64,000 nucleotides of DNA from Nocardiopsis metallicus (lineage in GTDB: Bacteria > Actinomycetota > Actinomycetes > Streptosporangiales > Streptosporangiaceae). The stretch covers positions 5,952,001-6,016,000 of the forward strand of contig NZ_JACHDO010000001.1 of assembly GCF_014201115.1 (NCBI RefSeq). Reading direction: 5' to 3'. The notes below the pieces were generated by a model. That model was given only the letters and a program-made list of their open reading frames with translations, did not search any database and was not told where the DNA came from. The position numbers were made by a program, and so were the translations under genes. This document shows positions 1 to 9,009 of the stretch, in pieces; within the stretch, counting starts at the first letter, position 1, and each line of letters opens with the position of its first letter.

Positions 1-755
1 CCACGAGTACCGGCACCAACGGGAACGGCGGACCCCTGACCGCCGAGCCCCTCCTCAGCGTCCAGGGCCTCAGCGCCTCCTACGGAGCCGTCCGAGCCCT
101 CGACGGCGTCAGCCTGGACATCCCCGCACGCGGGCTGTGCGCCGTCCTGGGCGCCAACGGCGCGGGCAAGACCACCCTGCTGCGCACCCTCACCGGACTG
201 CACCGCGCCTCCTCGGGCAGGGTCCTGTTCGCGGGCGAGGACATCACCCGCCTGCCCACCGAGAAGGTCATCACCCGAGGCCTGGCGCACGTCCCCGAGG
301 GCGGCGGAGTGATCGTCGAACTCACCGTGGAGGAGAACCTGCGCCTGGGCGCCCTGTGGCGCTCCGACCGGCGCGACCGCACCACGTTCGACGAGGTCAT
401 GGACCTGTTCCCACCCCTGGTGGAACGCCGGAACAAGACCGCCAGCACCCTTTCGGGCGGTGAGCGCCAGATGCTCGCCATCGGCCGCGCGCTCATGGCC
501 CGGCCCAAGGCGCTGCTCCTCGACGAACCCTCACTGGGCCTCGCGCCCCTGGTCACCAAGCAGATCTTCACCCTGCTCCGCGACCTGCGCGACCGCACCG
601 GGCTCACCGTCGTCCTCGTCGAGCAGAACGCCGCCGGGGCCCTGTCCGTCACCGACCACGGCTACGTCCTCAACCAGGGGAGTGTCGCCGCCGAGGGCCC
701 CTCCGACGGACTCCTGGCCGACGACCGCACGCGCCACGCCTACCTCGGCTTCTGA
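1..755 (+). CDS. LivF-like ABC transporter ATPase (5' partial)
   Basis: Cytoplasmic ATPase of a branched-chain amino acid/amide (HAAT) importer; it would drive the two permeases encoded next. The frame is open from base 3, so the true start lies at or before the window edge. Visible motifs are Walker A GANGAGKTT (bases 150-176), the ABC signature LSGGERQ, Walker B ALLLDEPSLGLAP and the LivF-typical ending VVLVEQNA. The stop is 10 bp before the next permease, consistent with one operon. A LivG partner would be expected just upstream, outside the window. The real substrate cannot be read from the sequence. Confidence 0.93.
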   Translation, partial: TSTGTNGNGGPLTAEPLLSVQGLSASYGAVRALDGVSLDIPARGLCAVLGANGAGKTTLLRTLTGLHRASSGRVLFAGEDITRLPTEKVITRGLAHVPEGGGVIVELTVEENLRLGALWRSDRRDRTTFDEVMDLFPPLVERRNKTASTLSGGERQMLAIGRALMARPKALLLDEPSLGLAPLVTKQIFTLLRDLRDRTGLTVVLVEQNAAGALSVTDHGYVLNQGSVAAEGPSDGLLADDRTRHAYLGF

Positions 756-765
756 GGGAGACCCC

Positions 766-1617
766 ATGAACTACTTCATCACCCTGACCCTCAACGGGCT
801 GGCGTCCGGGGCGGCCTACGCGGCGCTGGCGCTGTCCCTGGTCATCATCTACCAGGCCACCCGGCTGGTGAACTTCGCCCAGCCCGCCCTCGCGCTGCTG
901 TCGGTCTACACCGCCTACACGGTCACCCAGCTCACCGGCTCCTACTGGATCGGATTCGCCGCCGCCCTCACCACCGGTCTGCTGGTCGGTGCCTTCGTGG
1001 AACGCGTGATCGTCCGGCCCATCGCCCGGACCTCCCAGCTCAACGCCATCATCGTCACCCTCGGCATCCTGCTGGTGGTCCAGGGCGGGGTCGGCATGAT
1101 CTGGGGCAACGAGCAGCACGGCTTCCAGTACGCGTTCAGCTACGTGGGCCGCTTCGCGCCCTCTGACGTGTTCGCACTGGCCTCCGTGGGCGTGGTCGCC
1201 CTCCTGCTGTTCGCCCTGTACCGGTTCACCCCGCTCGGCCTGCGGATGCGCGCCGCCGCCTTCCGCCCCGAGGCCGCTCGCCTCAGCGGCGTGAAGGTCG
1301 GCCTGATGCTCACCGCCGGCTGGGGCATCGCCTCCCTCATCGGCGCGCTGGCGGGCATGCTCGCCGGTCCGCCGTTCATCTCCCCGAACGTCTTCGATGT
1401 CGTGTTCGTCTTCGGGATCACCGCGGCGGTCGTCGGCGGCCTGGACAACCCCTTCGGGGCGGTCATCGGCGGCCTGCTCATCGGCCTCGGCATGTCCTAC
1501 GTGTCCGGGTACGTCGGCCCCGAACTGGCGACCCTGGCCGCCCTGGCCATCGTCGTCATCGTCCTGAGCGTGCGCCCCGACGGCATCCTGTCCCGACCGA
1601 CCGCGCGAAAGGTGTAG
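766..1617 (+). CDS. LivH-like ABC permease
   Basis: Integral membrane permease of the HAAT importer, 283 aa. The ATG at 766 is preceded by GAGGGAG at suitable spacing and lies just after the ATPase stop; longer in-frame extensions only overlap the ATPase gene. The protein is almost entirely hydrophobic helices with the family start NYFITLTLNGLASGAAYAAL and the typical GLDNPFGAVIGGLLIGL segment near the C-terminus. It should pair with the LivM-like protein that begins 6 bp later. Confidence 0.93.
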   Translation: MNYFITLTLNGLASGAAYAALALSLVIIYQATRLVNFAQPALALLSVYTAYTVTQLTGSYWIGFAAALTTGLLVGAFVERVIVRPIARTSQLNAIIVTLGILLVVQGGVGMIWGNEQHGFQYAFSYVGRFAPSDVFALASVGVVALLLFALYRFTPLGLRMRAAAFRPEAARLSGVKVGLMLTAGWGIASLIGALAGMLAGPPFISPNVFDVVFVFGITAAVVGGLDNPFGAVIGGLLIGLGMSYVSGYVGPELATLAALAIVVIVLSVRPDGILSRPTARKV

Positions 1618-1623
1618 CCAGAC

Positions 1624-2721
1624 ATGACCTCGCCCACCACCGAGCGCGAAGAGCGCTCGACCAGCTCCGGCTCCGGAACAGTTCCGCCCGGGCTGCCCCG
1701 CACCTCCCGGTGGGGCTCGCTGCCGCTGCCCGCCCGGCACCTGCTGCTGGCCGCGCTCGGGCTGGCCGCCGTCACCGGTCTGCTGTTCGCCACCGGGGAC
1801 CTCACCGCCCTACGCGTCGCCGCCGTCGGCTACACCATGCTCGCCATCGCGGGGCTGCAACTGCTGGTCGGCGGTTCCGGCCAGGTCTCCCTGGGCCACG
1901 GCGCGTTCATGATGATCGGCGCCTACACGATGGCGCTGCTCGTCCTGCACCAGCCGATGCTTCCGCTGGCCGCCAACCTCCTCATCATCGTCGCGGTCTC
2001 GATCGCGGCGGGCGTCGTGGTCGGCGCCGCCACCGCGCGCCTGCACGGCCCCTACCTGGCCGGTGCCACACTCATCCTCGCGGTCGGCCTGCCCGGGCTC
2101 GCGCACCGCTACCACGACGTCTTCGGCGGCAGCAACGGACTGAACATCCGCACCGCCGGGGCCCCGCCCTTCCTCGACGGCATCGTCTCCACCAGCGAGT
2201 GGCGGGCCCTGGTCGTGTGGACGACGGTGGTCATCGGTCTGGCCGCGCTCGCCACGATCTCCGCCGGACGGCTGGGCCGCCGCATGCGCGCCATCCGCGA
2301 CGACGAGACCGCCGCCGCCATGGCCGGCATCCCCGTCGGCAAGACCAAGGTGGTCGCCTTCGTGATCGCCTCCACCGCGGGCGGCCTGGCCGGCGGCCTC
2401 CAGGCGTACGTGCTCGGCACCGTCACCCCCAGCAGTTTCACCCTGGTGCTCTCGCTGACCCTGCTCGCCGCCCTGGTCCTCGGCGGCATCGGCAGCCTGT
2501 GGGGTGCCCTGTGGGCCTCGATCGCCGTCGTCTACCTGGAGATCTGGGCCAGGGACCTGGCCCGGGCCATGGACCTGACCCGCAACGCCGAGAACAACCT
2601 TCCGATCGTGTTCTTCGGCGTCGTCCTCATCCTCATCCTGCGCTTCTGGCCCCTCGGGGTCCACGGCGCACTCCAAAGCCTCAGAGCCCGGCTCCGAGCC
2701 CGCAACAGCAACTCCTCTTGA
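1624..2721 (+). CDS. LivM-like ABC permease
   Basis: Second membrane permease of the importer, 365 aa. A hydrophilic N-terminal tail of about 35 residues precedes the helices. Family segments include GGSGQVSLGHGAFMMIGAY and, near the C-terminus, VLGGIGSLWGALWASI. The loop RRMRAIRDDETAAAMAGIP is the usual ATPase-coupling region. It starts 6 bp after the LivH-like stop and is followed by the binding-protein gene after a short gap with a strong ribosome site. Confidence 0.93.
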   Translation: MTSPTTEREERSTSSGSGTVPPGLPRTSRWGSLPLPARHLLLAALGLAAVTGLLFATGDLTALRVAAVGYTMLAIAGLQLLVGGSGQVSLGHGAFMMIGAYTMALLVLHQPMLPLAANLLIIVAVSIAAGVVVGAATARLHGPYLAGATLILAVGLPGLAHRYHDVFGGSNGLNIRTAGAPPFLDGIVSTSEWRALVVWTTVVIGLAALATISAGRLGRRMRAIRDDETAAAMAGIPVGKTKVVAFVIASTAGGLAGGLQAYVLGTVTPSSFTLVLSLTLLAALVLGGIGSLWGALWASIAVVYLEIWARDLARAMDLTRNAENNLPIVFFGVVLILILRFWPLGVHGALQSLRARLRARNSNSS

Positions 2722-2746
2722 TCCCCCCTTGACGAAGGAGAAAACC

Positions 2747-4072
2747 ATGCGAAAGCGAAGTGGAACCCGAGCCGCCCTGGCCTCGGCCCTTGCCCTGGCC
2801 CTGCTGGCCACCGCCTGCTCCGGAGCGGGCGAGGTCGGCGAGGGCGCCGACGTCGACCTGGACGTCGCGCCCGGTGTCACCGACGACACCGTCGTCATCG
2901 GCTCCCACCAGCCCCTCACCGGCCCCGCCGCGCCCGGATACATGGCCGTCTCCCAGGGTGCTGCGGCCGTGTTCGAGTACGTCAACGCCCAGGGCGGCGT
3001 GAACGGCAGGCAGATCGACTACCGCGTCGAGGACGACAAGTACGACCCCTCCGAGACCATCGACGTCACGCGTCAGCTGGTCATCGAGGACGAGATCTTC
3101 GCGATGGTCGGAGGTCTGGGCACCCCCACGCACAGTGGTGTGCTCGACTACCTCAACGAGGAGGGCGTTCCGGACATCTTCCCGTCATCCGGTGCCCTGG
3201 CCTGGAACAACACCGAGGAGCACCCGCTCACCTACGGCTGGCAGACCGACTACACCAAGGAAGCCAAGATCCAGGGCGAGTACATCGCCGAGAACTTCGC
3301 CGGCCAGAACGTCGGTTACCTCTACCAGAACGACGACATCGGCGTGGACTCCCAGGCCGGGCTCGACCAGTACCTCGGCGACGAGGTCGTCGCCCGGCAG
3401 CACTACGAGGCCGAGGTCACCGACCTCAGCTCGCAGATGGCCGAGATGGAGAACTCCGGGGCCGAGGTGATCGTCTGCTCCTGCATCCCCGCCTTCGTCG
3501 CGCTCGCCATGCTCGAGGCCGCCGGAATGGGTTACGAGCCGCAGTGGGTGGTCTCCAGCATCGGCGGTGACACCGCCACGCTCCAGGCGCTGCTCTCCTC
3601 ATTCACCGAGGGCACCGACGCCGAGGACGTGCCGGCCGACGCCTTCCTGGCCGACACGATCATCACGAGCTACATGCCGCGCGTGGAGGACGAGGACGAC
3701 GACTGGGCGCAGTTCTTCCTGGCCGTCTACGACGAGTACGGTGACGGCGGCCCCGTCACCAACACGCACGTGTTCGGCATGACCCAGGCCGTCATGTTCG
3801 CCCAGGTCCTCAAGTCCGCTGGCGAGGACCTCACGCGGCAGTCGCTGATCGACGCCCTGGAGACGCAGGAGTGGCAGGGCCCCGGCTTCACGCCCTTCGC
3901 CTCCTCGGACGGTGACCACGGCGGCCACGAGGGTGTCTACGTCGTCCAGTACAAGTCGGGCGGCGACATCGAGATGGTCCAGGAGGCCCGGGTGACCGAC
4001 CGCGAGGGCGGCCCCATCGAGGAGGTCGACTTCGAGCGGCTCTCCCCGGAGGACCTGCCCTTCCACGACTAG
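2747..4072 (+). CDS. HAAT-family substrate-binding lipoprotein
   Basis: Extracytoplasmic binding protein (Peripla_BP_6/LivK-like), 441 aa, that delivers substrate to the permeases encoded upstream. ATG 2747 is chosen because GAAGGAG lies 6 bases upstream; a TTG at 2729 would add six residues with no ribosome site. The N-terminus MRKRSGTRAALA leads into a hydrophobic stretch and a lipobox ending LLATAC, so it should be lipid-anchored. The segment VVIGSHQPLTGPAAPGY is the usual first strand of this fold. The substrate is unknown; amino acids, amides and short urea-like compounds are all possible. Confidence 0.9.
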   Translation: MRKRSGTRAALASALALALLATACSGAGEVGEGADVDLDVAPGVTDDTVVIGSHQPLTGPAAPGYMAVSQGAAAVFEYVNAQGGVNGRQIDYRVEDDKYDPSETIDVTRQLVIEDEIFAMVGGLGTPTHSGVLDYLNEEGVPDIFPSSGALAWNNTEEHPLTYGWQTDYTKEAKIQGEYIAENFAGQNVGYLYQNDDIGVDSQAGLDQYLGDEVVARQHYEAEVTDLSSQMAEMENSGAEVIVCSCIPAFVALAMLEAAGMGYEPQWVVSSIGGDTATLQALLSSFTEGTDAEDVPADAFLADTIITSYMPRVEDEDDDWAQFFLAVYDEYGDGGPVTNTHVFGMTQAVMFAQVLKSAGEDLTRQSLIDALETQEWQGPGFTPFASSDGDHGGHEGVYVVQYKSGGDIEMVQEARVTDREGGPIEEVDFERLSPEDLPFHD

Positions 4073-4088
4073 CGGGCAGAACCAGACA

Positions 4089-4119
4089 GGCGGCCCGGGG
4101 GGACCTCCTCCGGGCCGCC
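4089..4119 (+). terminator. Hairpin after the importer operon
   Basis: GGCGGCCCGG (4089-4098) pairs perfectly with CCGGGCCGCC (4110-4119), 17 bases after the binding-protein stop. No T-tract follows, which is common for actinobacterial terminators. Confidence 0.7.
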
Positions 4120-4593
4120 GTCCTGTGCGCGGACCGCCTCCCGACCCGTCCGCTTCGAGCGCCTCTCTCCCCGGTCCGCCCCGCTCCTGCCCGAGGATCC
4201 CCGCGGGCCGGGCCCCTCGCCCGCAGCCAGTCGGAACCGGGTTCTCCCACGGGATCGGCGGCCGACCTCAGTGCCGTCCCAACGATGAGCGTGCCTCGCC
4301 GCACAGGGGCGGGGGAGGAGGCCGGGCTGGCTCCCGCGCATCGCTCGACCGGCGGAGCAGCGTCCTCGGGGTGCGTCGGACGAGTCCGTACGGCCTCGGC
4401 TGCGGCCGTGCTCTCGACGGCCGCGCCGGACCGGAGCGCCCTCGCACCCGCGAGCTCCAGCGCCGAGCCCGGGGCAGCGGCGAGCCCGTGGCAGCGGCGT
4501 TTCCTGCCGACCCGGCCTCCCGTCTCCACCGGGACGGGGAGGCGACCGGCGAAGGACGGGTCACCGGGGCCCCAGACCCGGGCAGCGCGCGAA
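4120..4593. other. No gene recognised
   Basis: About 470 bp between two terminator hairpins. Several overlapping open frames exist on both strands, but none shows a ribosome site with a recognisable protein. I see no repeat or RNA gene here. Confidence 0.5.
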
Positions 4594-4636
4594 GGGCGGT
4601 GGCCCGGAGGGGAAAATCCCCTCCGGGCCACCGCCC
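4594..4636 (-). terminator. Long hairpin downstream of the polyester hydrolase
   Basis: A 19-bp perfect stem: GGGCGGTGGCCCGGAGGGG (4594-4612), loop AAAAT, complementary arm 4618-4636. It lies 18 bp beyond the stop of the minus-strand hydrolase and probably terminates it. Confidence 0.75.
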
Positions 4637-4654
4637 TTGTCAGTCTCAGACGGT

Positions 4655-5593
4655 TCAGCCGCCGTGCGGGCAGGTGTCCCGGTAGTCGGAGAAGTCCGTG
4701 CCGAAACCGGTGCGGGGCGGCGGGCAGAGGAACTGGTCGTAGCGGACGTCATCGTCCACGAACCGCTTCAGCCAGGAGATGCTGTACTTCGCGATGGTCG
4801 TGTTGGAGACGTTCGGCGCGAAGTGGCTCGCACCGCGCAACTCCAGGTAGGCGGCGTCCAGGGAGCCGTCAAGGCTCTCGTACATCGGGATCGCGTGTGA
4901 GCGGACCGACGCGGTGAGGTCGTTCTCGGCGCCGATGATGAGGGTCGGCGTCTGCACGCTCCCCCACCTCTTCTGGGTGTGCCAGGGCGTCAGCGGGATC
5001 GCCGCGCGCAGTTCCGGCCGGTCGTCGGCCACCGCGAGGGTGCCGCCGCCGCCCATGGAGTGGCCCATGACCGCCAGGCGGTCGCCGTCCACCATGTCCC
5101 TGACGTCACTGCGGTCGACCAGGTAGTCCAGCGCGCTGTCCAGCTGTCGGCCGCGGCTGTTGGGCTGGTCGTACCTCGTGATGGTGTCGATCGTGAACAC
5201 CACGAACCCCTGGGAGGCGATGCGGTGTCCGTACCAGGACATGGAGGACGAGCTCGCGGTGTAACCGGGCGCGATCACCACGCCGCCGTAGGTGCCCTCG
5301 CTGGTGTCGGTGGGGTGGTAGATGGTGCCGCCGCCGAACCCGCTCACCAGGGAGGAGACCCGTGTGGTGTCGGTGTCGAGATGGCCGCGCAGGGCCGTGA
5401 CGCTCCGCTCCGTCGGGTCGGGGCCGCGCTCGTAGGGGTTGGCGGCCTGGGCGGGCGCCACAACGGCGCCGGCACCGAACAGGGAGAGACCGACGACGAG
5501 TGCGGACTTCGCGGCGATCGCGGTCAGCCAGGAGCGTTTCCTCGGGGCCTTCGCCGGGGCGGGGGAGGGGGAGGGGGGATTCAATGTTCGCAC
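4655..5593 (-). CDS. Secreted cutinase/PET-hydrolase-like polyesterase
   Basis: Secreted alpha/beta hydrolase of the Thermobifida cutinase type (312 aa), expected to cleave cutin, triacylglycerols and synthetic polyesters outside the cell. GTG 5593 has AAAAGGAAAA about 4 bases upstream; longer starts lack a site. An N-terminal signal peptide ends APAQA before ANPYERGP, the mature start I recall for Thermobifida cutinases. Catalytic residues are Ser179 in GHSMGGG, Asp225 in GAENDLTA and His257 in GASHFAPN; the spacings of 46 and 32 residues equal those I recall for TfCut2. The oxyanion Tyr (PGYTAS) and Met after the nucleophile are kept, as are LTPWH and a C-terminal Cys pair (FLCP...DTCP). 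Activity on PET is inferred from family only. Confidence 0.92.
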   Translation of the reverse strand: MRTLNPPSPSPAPAKAPRKRSWLTAIAAKSALVVGLSLFGAGAVVAPAQAANPYERGPDPTERSVTALRGHLDTDTTRVSSLVSGFGGGTIYHPTDTSEGTYGGVVIAPGYTASSSSMSWYGHRIASQGFVVFTIDTITRYDQPNSRGRQLDSALDYLVDRSDVRDMVDGDRLAVMGHSMGGGGTLAVADDRPELRAAIPLTPWHTQKRWGSVQTPTLIIGAENDLTASVRSHAIPMYESLDGSLDAAYLELRGASHFAPNVSNTTIAKYSISWLKRFVDDDVRYDQFLCPPPRTGFGTDFSDYRDTCPHGG

Positions 5594-5806
5594 GTATTTT
5601 CCTTTTCTCGTGCAGCGGGAGTCCACGGAATTAACGGGGTCCGTGGACCGGTTCCCATAAAGGGCGATTCCCGGAAATCGGGTTTCTCGGGCTGCCTTAT
5701 GGGGGCGTGGATCCGACTATGAAGTCGATCGCGTGAACGTGCATCCGTTGAACCACCAGTAGTGGCGGCTTCCCTGTTCACAAGCCCGAAAAACCCGCGT
5801 CATCCT

Positions 5807-7282
5807 TCAGCTTCCGAGGCCGCGCCACCAGTTGAGCAGCCTTCCGAGCAGGTCCTCCGGAGGTTGCTCCTCCTCGGCCACCGGCGGGACCTGCTCCATC
5901 TGCTGGGTCTGAGCGGCGGGCGGTTCGCTGGGGCGGCCGGGCTGGAAGGCGACCGGCAGTTCCCGGACCCCGTGCAGGAACGGGGAGGCCAGCGGGCGCA
6001 GCTCCCGCGGGTCGACCGCGAGTCGGAGCCCGCCGAGCCGTTCCTGGAGCACGGTCACACCGGTCGAGGCCACCAGACGGCCCATCTCGCGGGCCGGACA
6101 ACTGTGCGGTCCGGCGCCGAACGCCAGGTGGGCGCGGCTGCCGCTGGCCAGACCGGTGTCCGGGTCCGGCCTGCCGACCCGCACGGCCGGGTCGTGGTGC
6201 GCCCCTTCCACCCCGAGGTAGATGGCGTCGCCCTTGCGTATCCGCGCTTTGCCGATCCGCACGTCCTGGAGCACGATCCGTCCGGCCAGCAGTTGCAGGG
6301 GGCTGTCGTTCCACATGACGTGGTCCAGCAGGTCGTGCGTGGACAGGCGCGCGTCGGTGTGGGCGGAGCGGATGCGGTCGTCGGTGAGCAGCGTACGCAT
6401 GGTGTTGCCGATGAGGTGGGCGGTCATCATGTGGCTGGCGCTGACGATGAGGGACGCCTCGTAGGCGACCTCGAGCGGGGTGAGCTTCGAGGGGTGCGCC
6501 ATCATCTGGCTGACCAGGTCGTCCCCGGGGGCGTCCGCCTTGCGGGAGACCAGGCCGGCGAAGTACTGCCGCATGCCGTTGATCGCCTCGTCCGTGCGCT
6601 GGGCGTCCTCGTGGAAGATGAGGGCGGTGAGGCCGTTCAGCATGTGGCCGTAGCTGTCGGGCAGCCCGAAGAGCCGGTTCACCACCAGGGCGGGGAGCTG
6701 GCCGGCGTAGTCGCCGATGAGGTCGGCGCTGCCCCGGGTCACGAACGAGTCCACCAGCTCGTCGGCGATCCGGCGCACGGTGCGGGCCATGCCGTTCATG
6801 TCGATCCGGGTCAGGCCGTCCATGATCGGCGCGCGCAGCCGGGCGTGCTCGGCGCCGTCAGCGTAGAGGGCGTTGGGCAGCCAGGTCATCATGGGGACGG
6901 TGCGGTCGAGGTCGACCCGGCCCTCGACGGCCTCGCGCCACTTGCGGGTGTCCCGGGCGAACAGGTGCGGTTGCTGGAGGAGGGTGAGGGTCTCGCGGTA
7001 GTCGAGCAGCAGCCAGGCGCGCACCCCGGGCTCCAGTTCCACCGGGACGAGGGGCCCGTGCCGCTCGCGCAGCCGTTTCCAGAGCTTGGTGCGCCCCTCG
7101 GGCGGGGTGGGCTCGTACAGCCGGATCCTGTCGGCGGGGGAGCCGTGGGCGGCCGGGGAATCCTGGGCGGCCGTGACCGGGCAGCCCCGGGACGCGGTCG
7201 GGTCGTGCGGGGCGGGGTTGCGGACCGGGGCGGAAGCGGGTCGCTCGCCGCCGTTCTCGACATGGTGCGGAGTCGTCGTCAT
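5807..7282 (-). CDS. Cytochrome P450 lacking ExxR (CYP157-like)
   Basis: Heme-thiolate monooxygenase-fold protein, about 491 aa from ATG 7282. No strong ribosome site marks the start, and an upstream ATG at 7447 is possible. The heme loop AFGAGPHSCPAREMG is intact, with Cys395 as ligand. The K-helix ExxR is absent: the site reads D320-H-V-M-W324 followed by NDSP. This matches the pattern reported for actinobacterial CYP157 proteins, E(Q/V)(S/T)LW. The I-helix acid/alcohol pair is also replaced (SASHMMTAHLIGN). A Pro/Gln/Glu-rich tail ends the protein. CYP157 genes usually sit in conservons, but no conservon genes are here. It is divergent from the SWIM operon. Substrate and redox partner are unknown. 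Confidence 0.88.
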   Translation of the reverse strand: MTTTPHHVENGGERPASAPVRNPAPHDPTASRGCPVTAAQDSPAAHGSPADRIRLYEPTPPEGRTKLWKRLRERHGPLVPVELEPGVRAWLLLDYRETLTLLQQPHLFARDTRKWREAVEGRVDLDRTVPMMTWLPNALYADGAEHARLRAPIMDGLTRIDMNGMARTVRRIADELVDSFVTRGSADLIGDYAGQLPALVVNRLFGLPDSYGHMLNGLTALIFHEDAQRTDEAINGMRQYFAGLVSRKADAPGDDLVSQMMAHPSKLTPLEVAYEASLIVSASHMMTAHLIGNTMRTLLTDDRIRSAHTDARLSTHDLLDHVMWNDSPLQLLAGRIVLQDVRIGKARIRKGDAIYLGVEGAHHDPAVRVGRPDPDTGLASGSRAHLAFGAGPHSCPAREMGRLVASTGVTVLQERLGGLRLAVDPRELRPLASPFLHGVRELPVAFQPGRPSEPPAAQTQQMEQVPPVAEEEQPPEDLLGRLLNWWRGLGS

Positions 7283-7583
7283 CTCGGGGGTGCGGACACC
7301 CGGAGAAGGGTTCGCGGGGCCGCTTCCCTCCCTTCGGGTTGATAAGTCACCTGGACACGCGGTACTGACGAGGTGAAAGGAAGGGGAGCGGGGTGTTCGA
7401 GAAACGGGACGGGGCGGCCGGGGATCGAGTCGCCTTGATCCTGGCATCCTAGGATTGTTCGCACCGGCTTTTCAACACGTGCCGGTTCCCGCCCGAATTC
7501 TTTTCCGGACCCGTGTTGGGTTTTTCTTTTTTGTCCGGGACTGGGCGGTGTCCCGAGGGCCCCGGATTGTCAGTGGTGCTCCC

Positions 7584-7589
7584 TAGTGT
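7584..7589 (+). promoter_or_regulatory. -10 element of a probable leaderless transcript
   Basis: TAGTGT begins exactly 13 bases before the GTG start at 7597, which has no ribosome site. Transcription would start at or next to the start codon. No convincing -35 is seen. Confidence 0.5.
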
Positions 7590-7596
7590 TGCCTGT

Positions 7597-9009
7597 GTGA
7601 GCGATCGATGGAGTACCGACGAAGTCTGGGCTCTGGCTCCGGACCCCTCATCACACAAGGCCGCTCTCAAGGTGGCCAAGGCCGGATCGTGGCCCGAGTG
7701 CGGCGTCATCGCCGCCGACGGCGGCGCCGCCTCGGCCGTCTGGGGTGAGTGCAAGGGGAGCGGGGCCAAGCCCTACCTGGCCGCAGCGCACCTGGACGGG
7801 GACAAGGGCCCCGCCTACAAGTGCAGCTGCCCCAGCCGCAAGATCCCCTGCAAACACGTCCTCGCCCTGCTCGCGCTGTGGAGCCAGGGCGCGGTGGCCG
7901 AACGCGGGGACCGGCCCGAGTGGGTCGCCACGTGGCTCGCGGGACGTGCGGCCCGCCAGGGGCGCGCGAGCGGAGCCGCGGCCCCCGCACCGGTCGACCC
8001 CGAGAAGGCGGCCGCCACCCTGCGCGCCCGGGAACAGGCGGTCACCGCCGGGCTGGAGGAGCTCCGGCTGTGGCTGCACGACCAGGTCGACGGCGGCCTC
8101 GCCGAGGTTCCCACACTCGGCTACGACCACTGGGACCGGATGGCCAAACGCCTGGTGGACGCCAAAGCGGGCGGCGCGGCCTCGCTGGTCACCCAGCTGC
8201 CCCAAACCGGCGGCCGGGGCGGCGGGGAAAACGGGGACCGCTGGCCGGACCGCCTCCTGGAACGCCTGGGCATGCTGCACCTGCTGGTGGACGGCTACCT
8301 GGCGGTCGCGGCCGCCGAGTCCGGTCCGGGTCCCGCCGATGCCCAGGACGCCACCGGTTCCTCCGGCGACGCCCTCGCACGGACCAGACTCCGCTCCCGG
8401 GCCGTGCTGCGCGCCCGGGTGGGGATCAGCACCCGCACCGAGGAGGTCTTGGCCGGCGGGGAGCGGCTCCAGGACGCCTGGCGGGTCCTCGGCCACCGCG
8501 ACAGCCTCACCCCCGACGGCATGCGCAGCCGTCGCCAGTGGCTGCGCGGGGCGGCCACCGGCAGGTACGCCCTCTCCCTGACCTTCGCCCGCCCCACCCG
8601 GACCCCGGACTCCCCCTTCCGGTCCGGCACCGAGGCCGACGGCGAACTCGCCTTCCACCCCGACGGCCGCCGCGCGGTCCGCACCGGTTCGATGACCGAA
8701 CGCCCCGCCCCGCCGCCGCCCGGCGGCACCGTCGACCAGGCCCTGGACTCCTACGCCGAGGCCCTGGCCGAGGACCCCTGGCTGGAGGCCTGGCCGGTGG
8801 TCCTGGAGAACGCGGTCCCCGCCCGCGCCGACGGCTGGCACCTGGCCGACCCCACCGGGGCCTCCCTGCCCATGGACAGCGCGGAGCTGTGGCGGCTCCT
8901 CGCGGTCACCGGCGGACGCCCCGCCACCGTCGCCGCCGAGTGGTCACCCGCCACCGGCCTGACCCCCATGACCGTGTGGGACGCCGACGGAAAGGCAGTG
9001 ACCCTGTGA
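7597..9009 (+). CDS. SWIM zinc-finger protein (YehQ-like)
   Basis: 470 aa protein with a SWIM zinc finger, C-x-C-x(n)-C-x-H, read as CSCPSRKIPCKH about 75 residues from the start. SWIM domains bind DNA, RNA or protein partners. GTG 7597 is chosen because a -10-like TAGTGT lies 13 bases upstream and the protein begins SDRWSTDEVW at a natural domain edge. It is the first of five overlapping genes and matches the position of YehQ relative to the MoxR/VWA genes of E. coli yehLMPQ. The stop overlaps the next start (GTGA). The biochemical role of the complex is not known. Confidence 0.85.
   Translation: MSDRWSTDEVWALAPDPSSHKAALKVAKAGSWPECGVIAADGGAASAVWGECKGSGAKPYLAAAHLDGDKGPAYKCSCPSRKIPCKHVLALLALWSQGAVAERGDRPEWVATWLAGRAARQGRASGAAAPAPVDPEKAAATLRAREQAVTAGLEELRLWLHDQVDGGLAEVPTLGYDHWDRMAKRLVDAKAGGAASLVTQLPQTGGRGGGENGDRWPDRLLERLGMLHLLVDGYLAVAAAESGPGPADAQDATGSSGDALARTRLRSRAVLRARVGISTRTEEVLAGGERLQDAWRVLGHRDSLTPDGMRSRRQWLRGAATGRYALSLTFARPTRTPDSPFRSGTEADGELAFHPDGRRAVRTGSMTERPAPPPPGGTVDQALDSYAEALAEDPWLEAWPVVLENAVPARADGWHLADPTGASLPMDSAELWRLLAVTGGRPATVAAEWSPATGLTPMTVWDADGKAVTL

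Noticed and set aside
4125-4917. Overlapping open frames between the binding protein and the polyesterase
   Set aside because: Arg/Pro-rich products, no ribosome site, and the region is bounded by two terminators.
5594-7600. Conservon (cvnA-D) genes beside the CYP157-like P450
   Set aside because: Looked for a roadblock, DUF742 or small GTPase gene on both sides; none is present.
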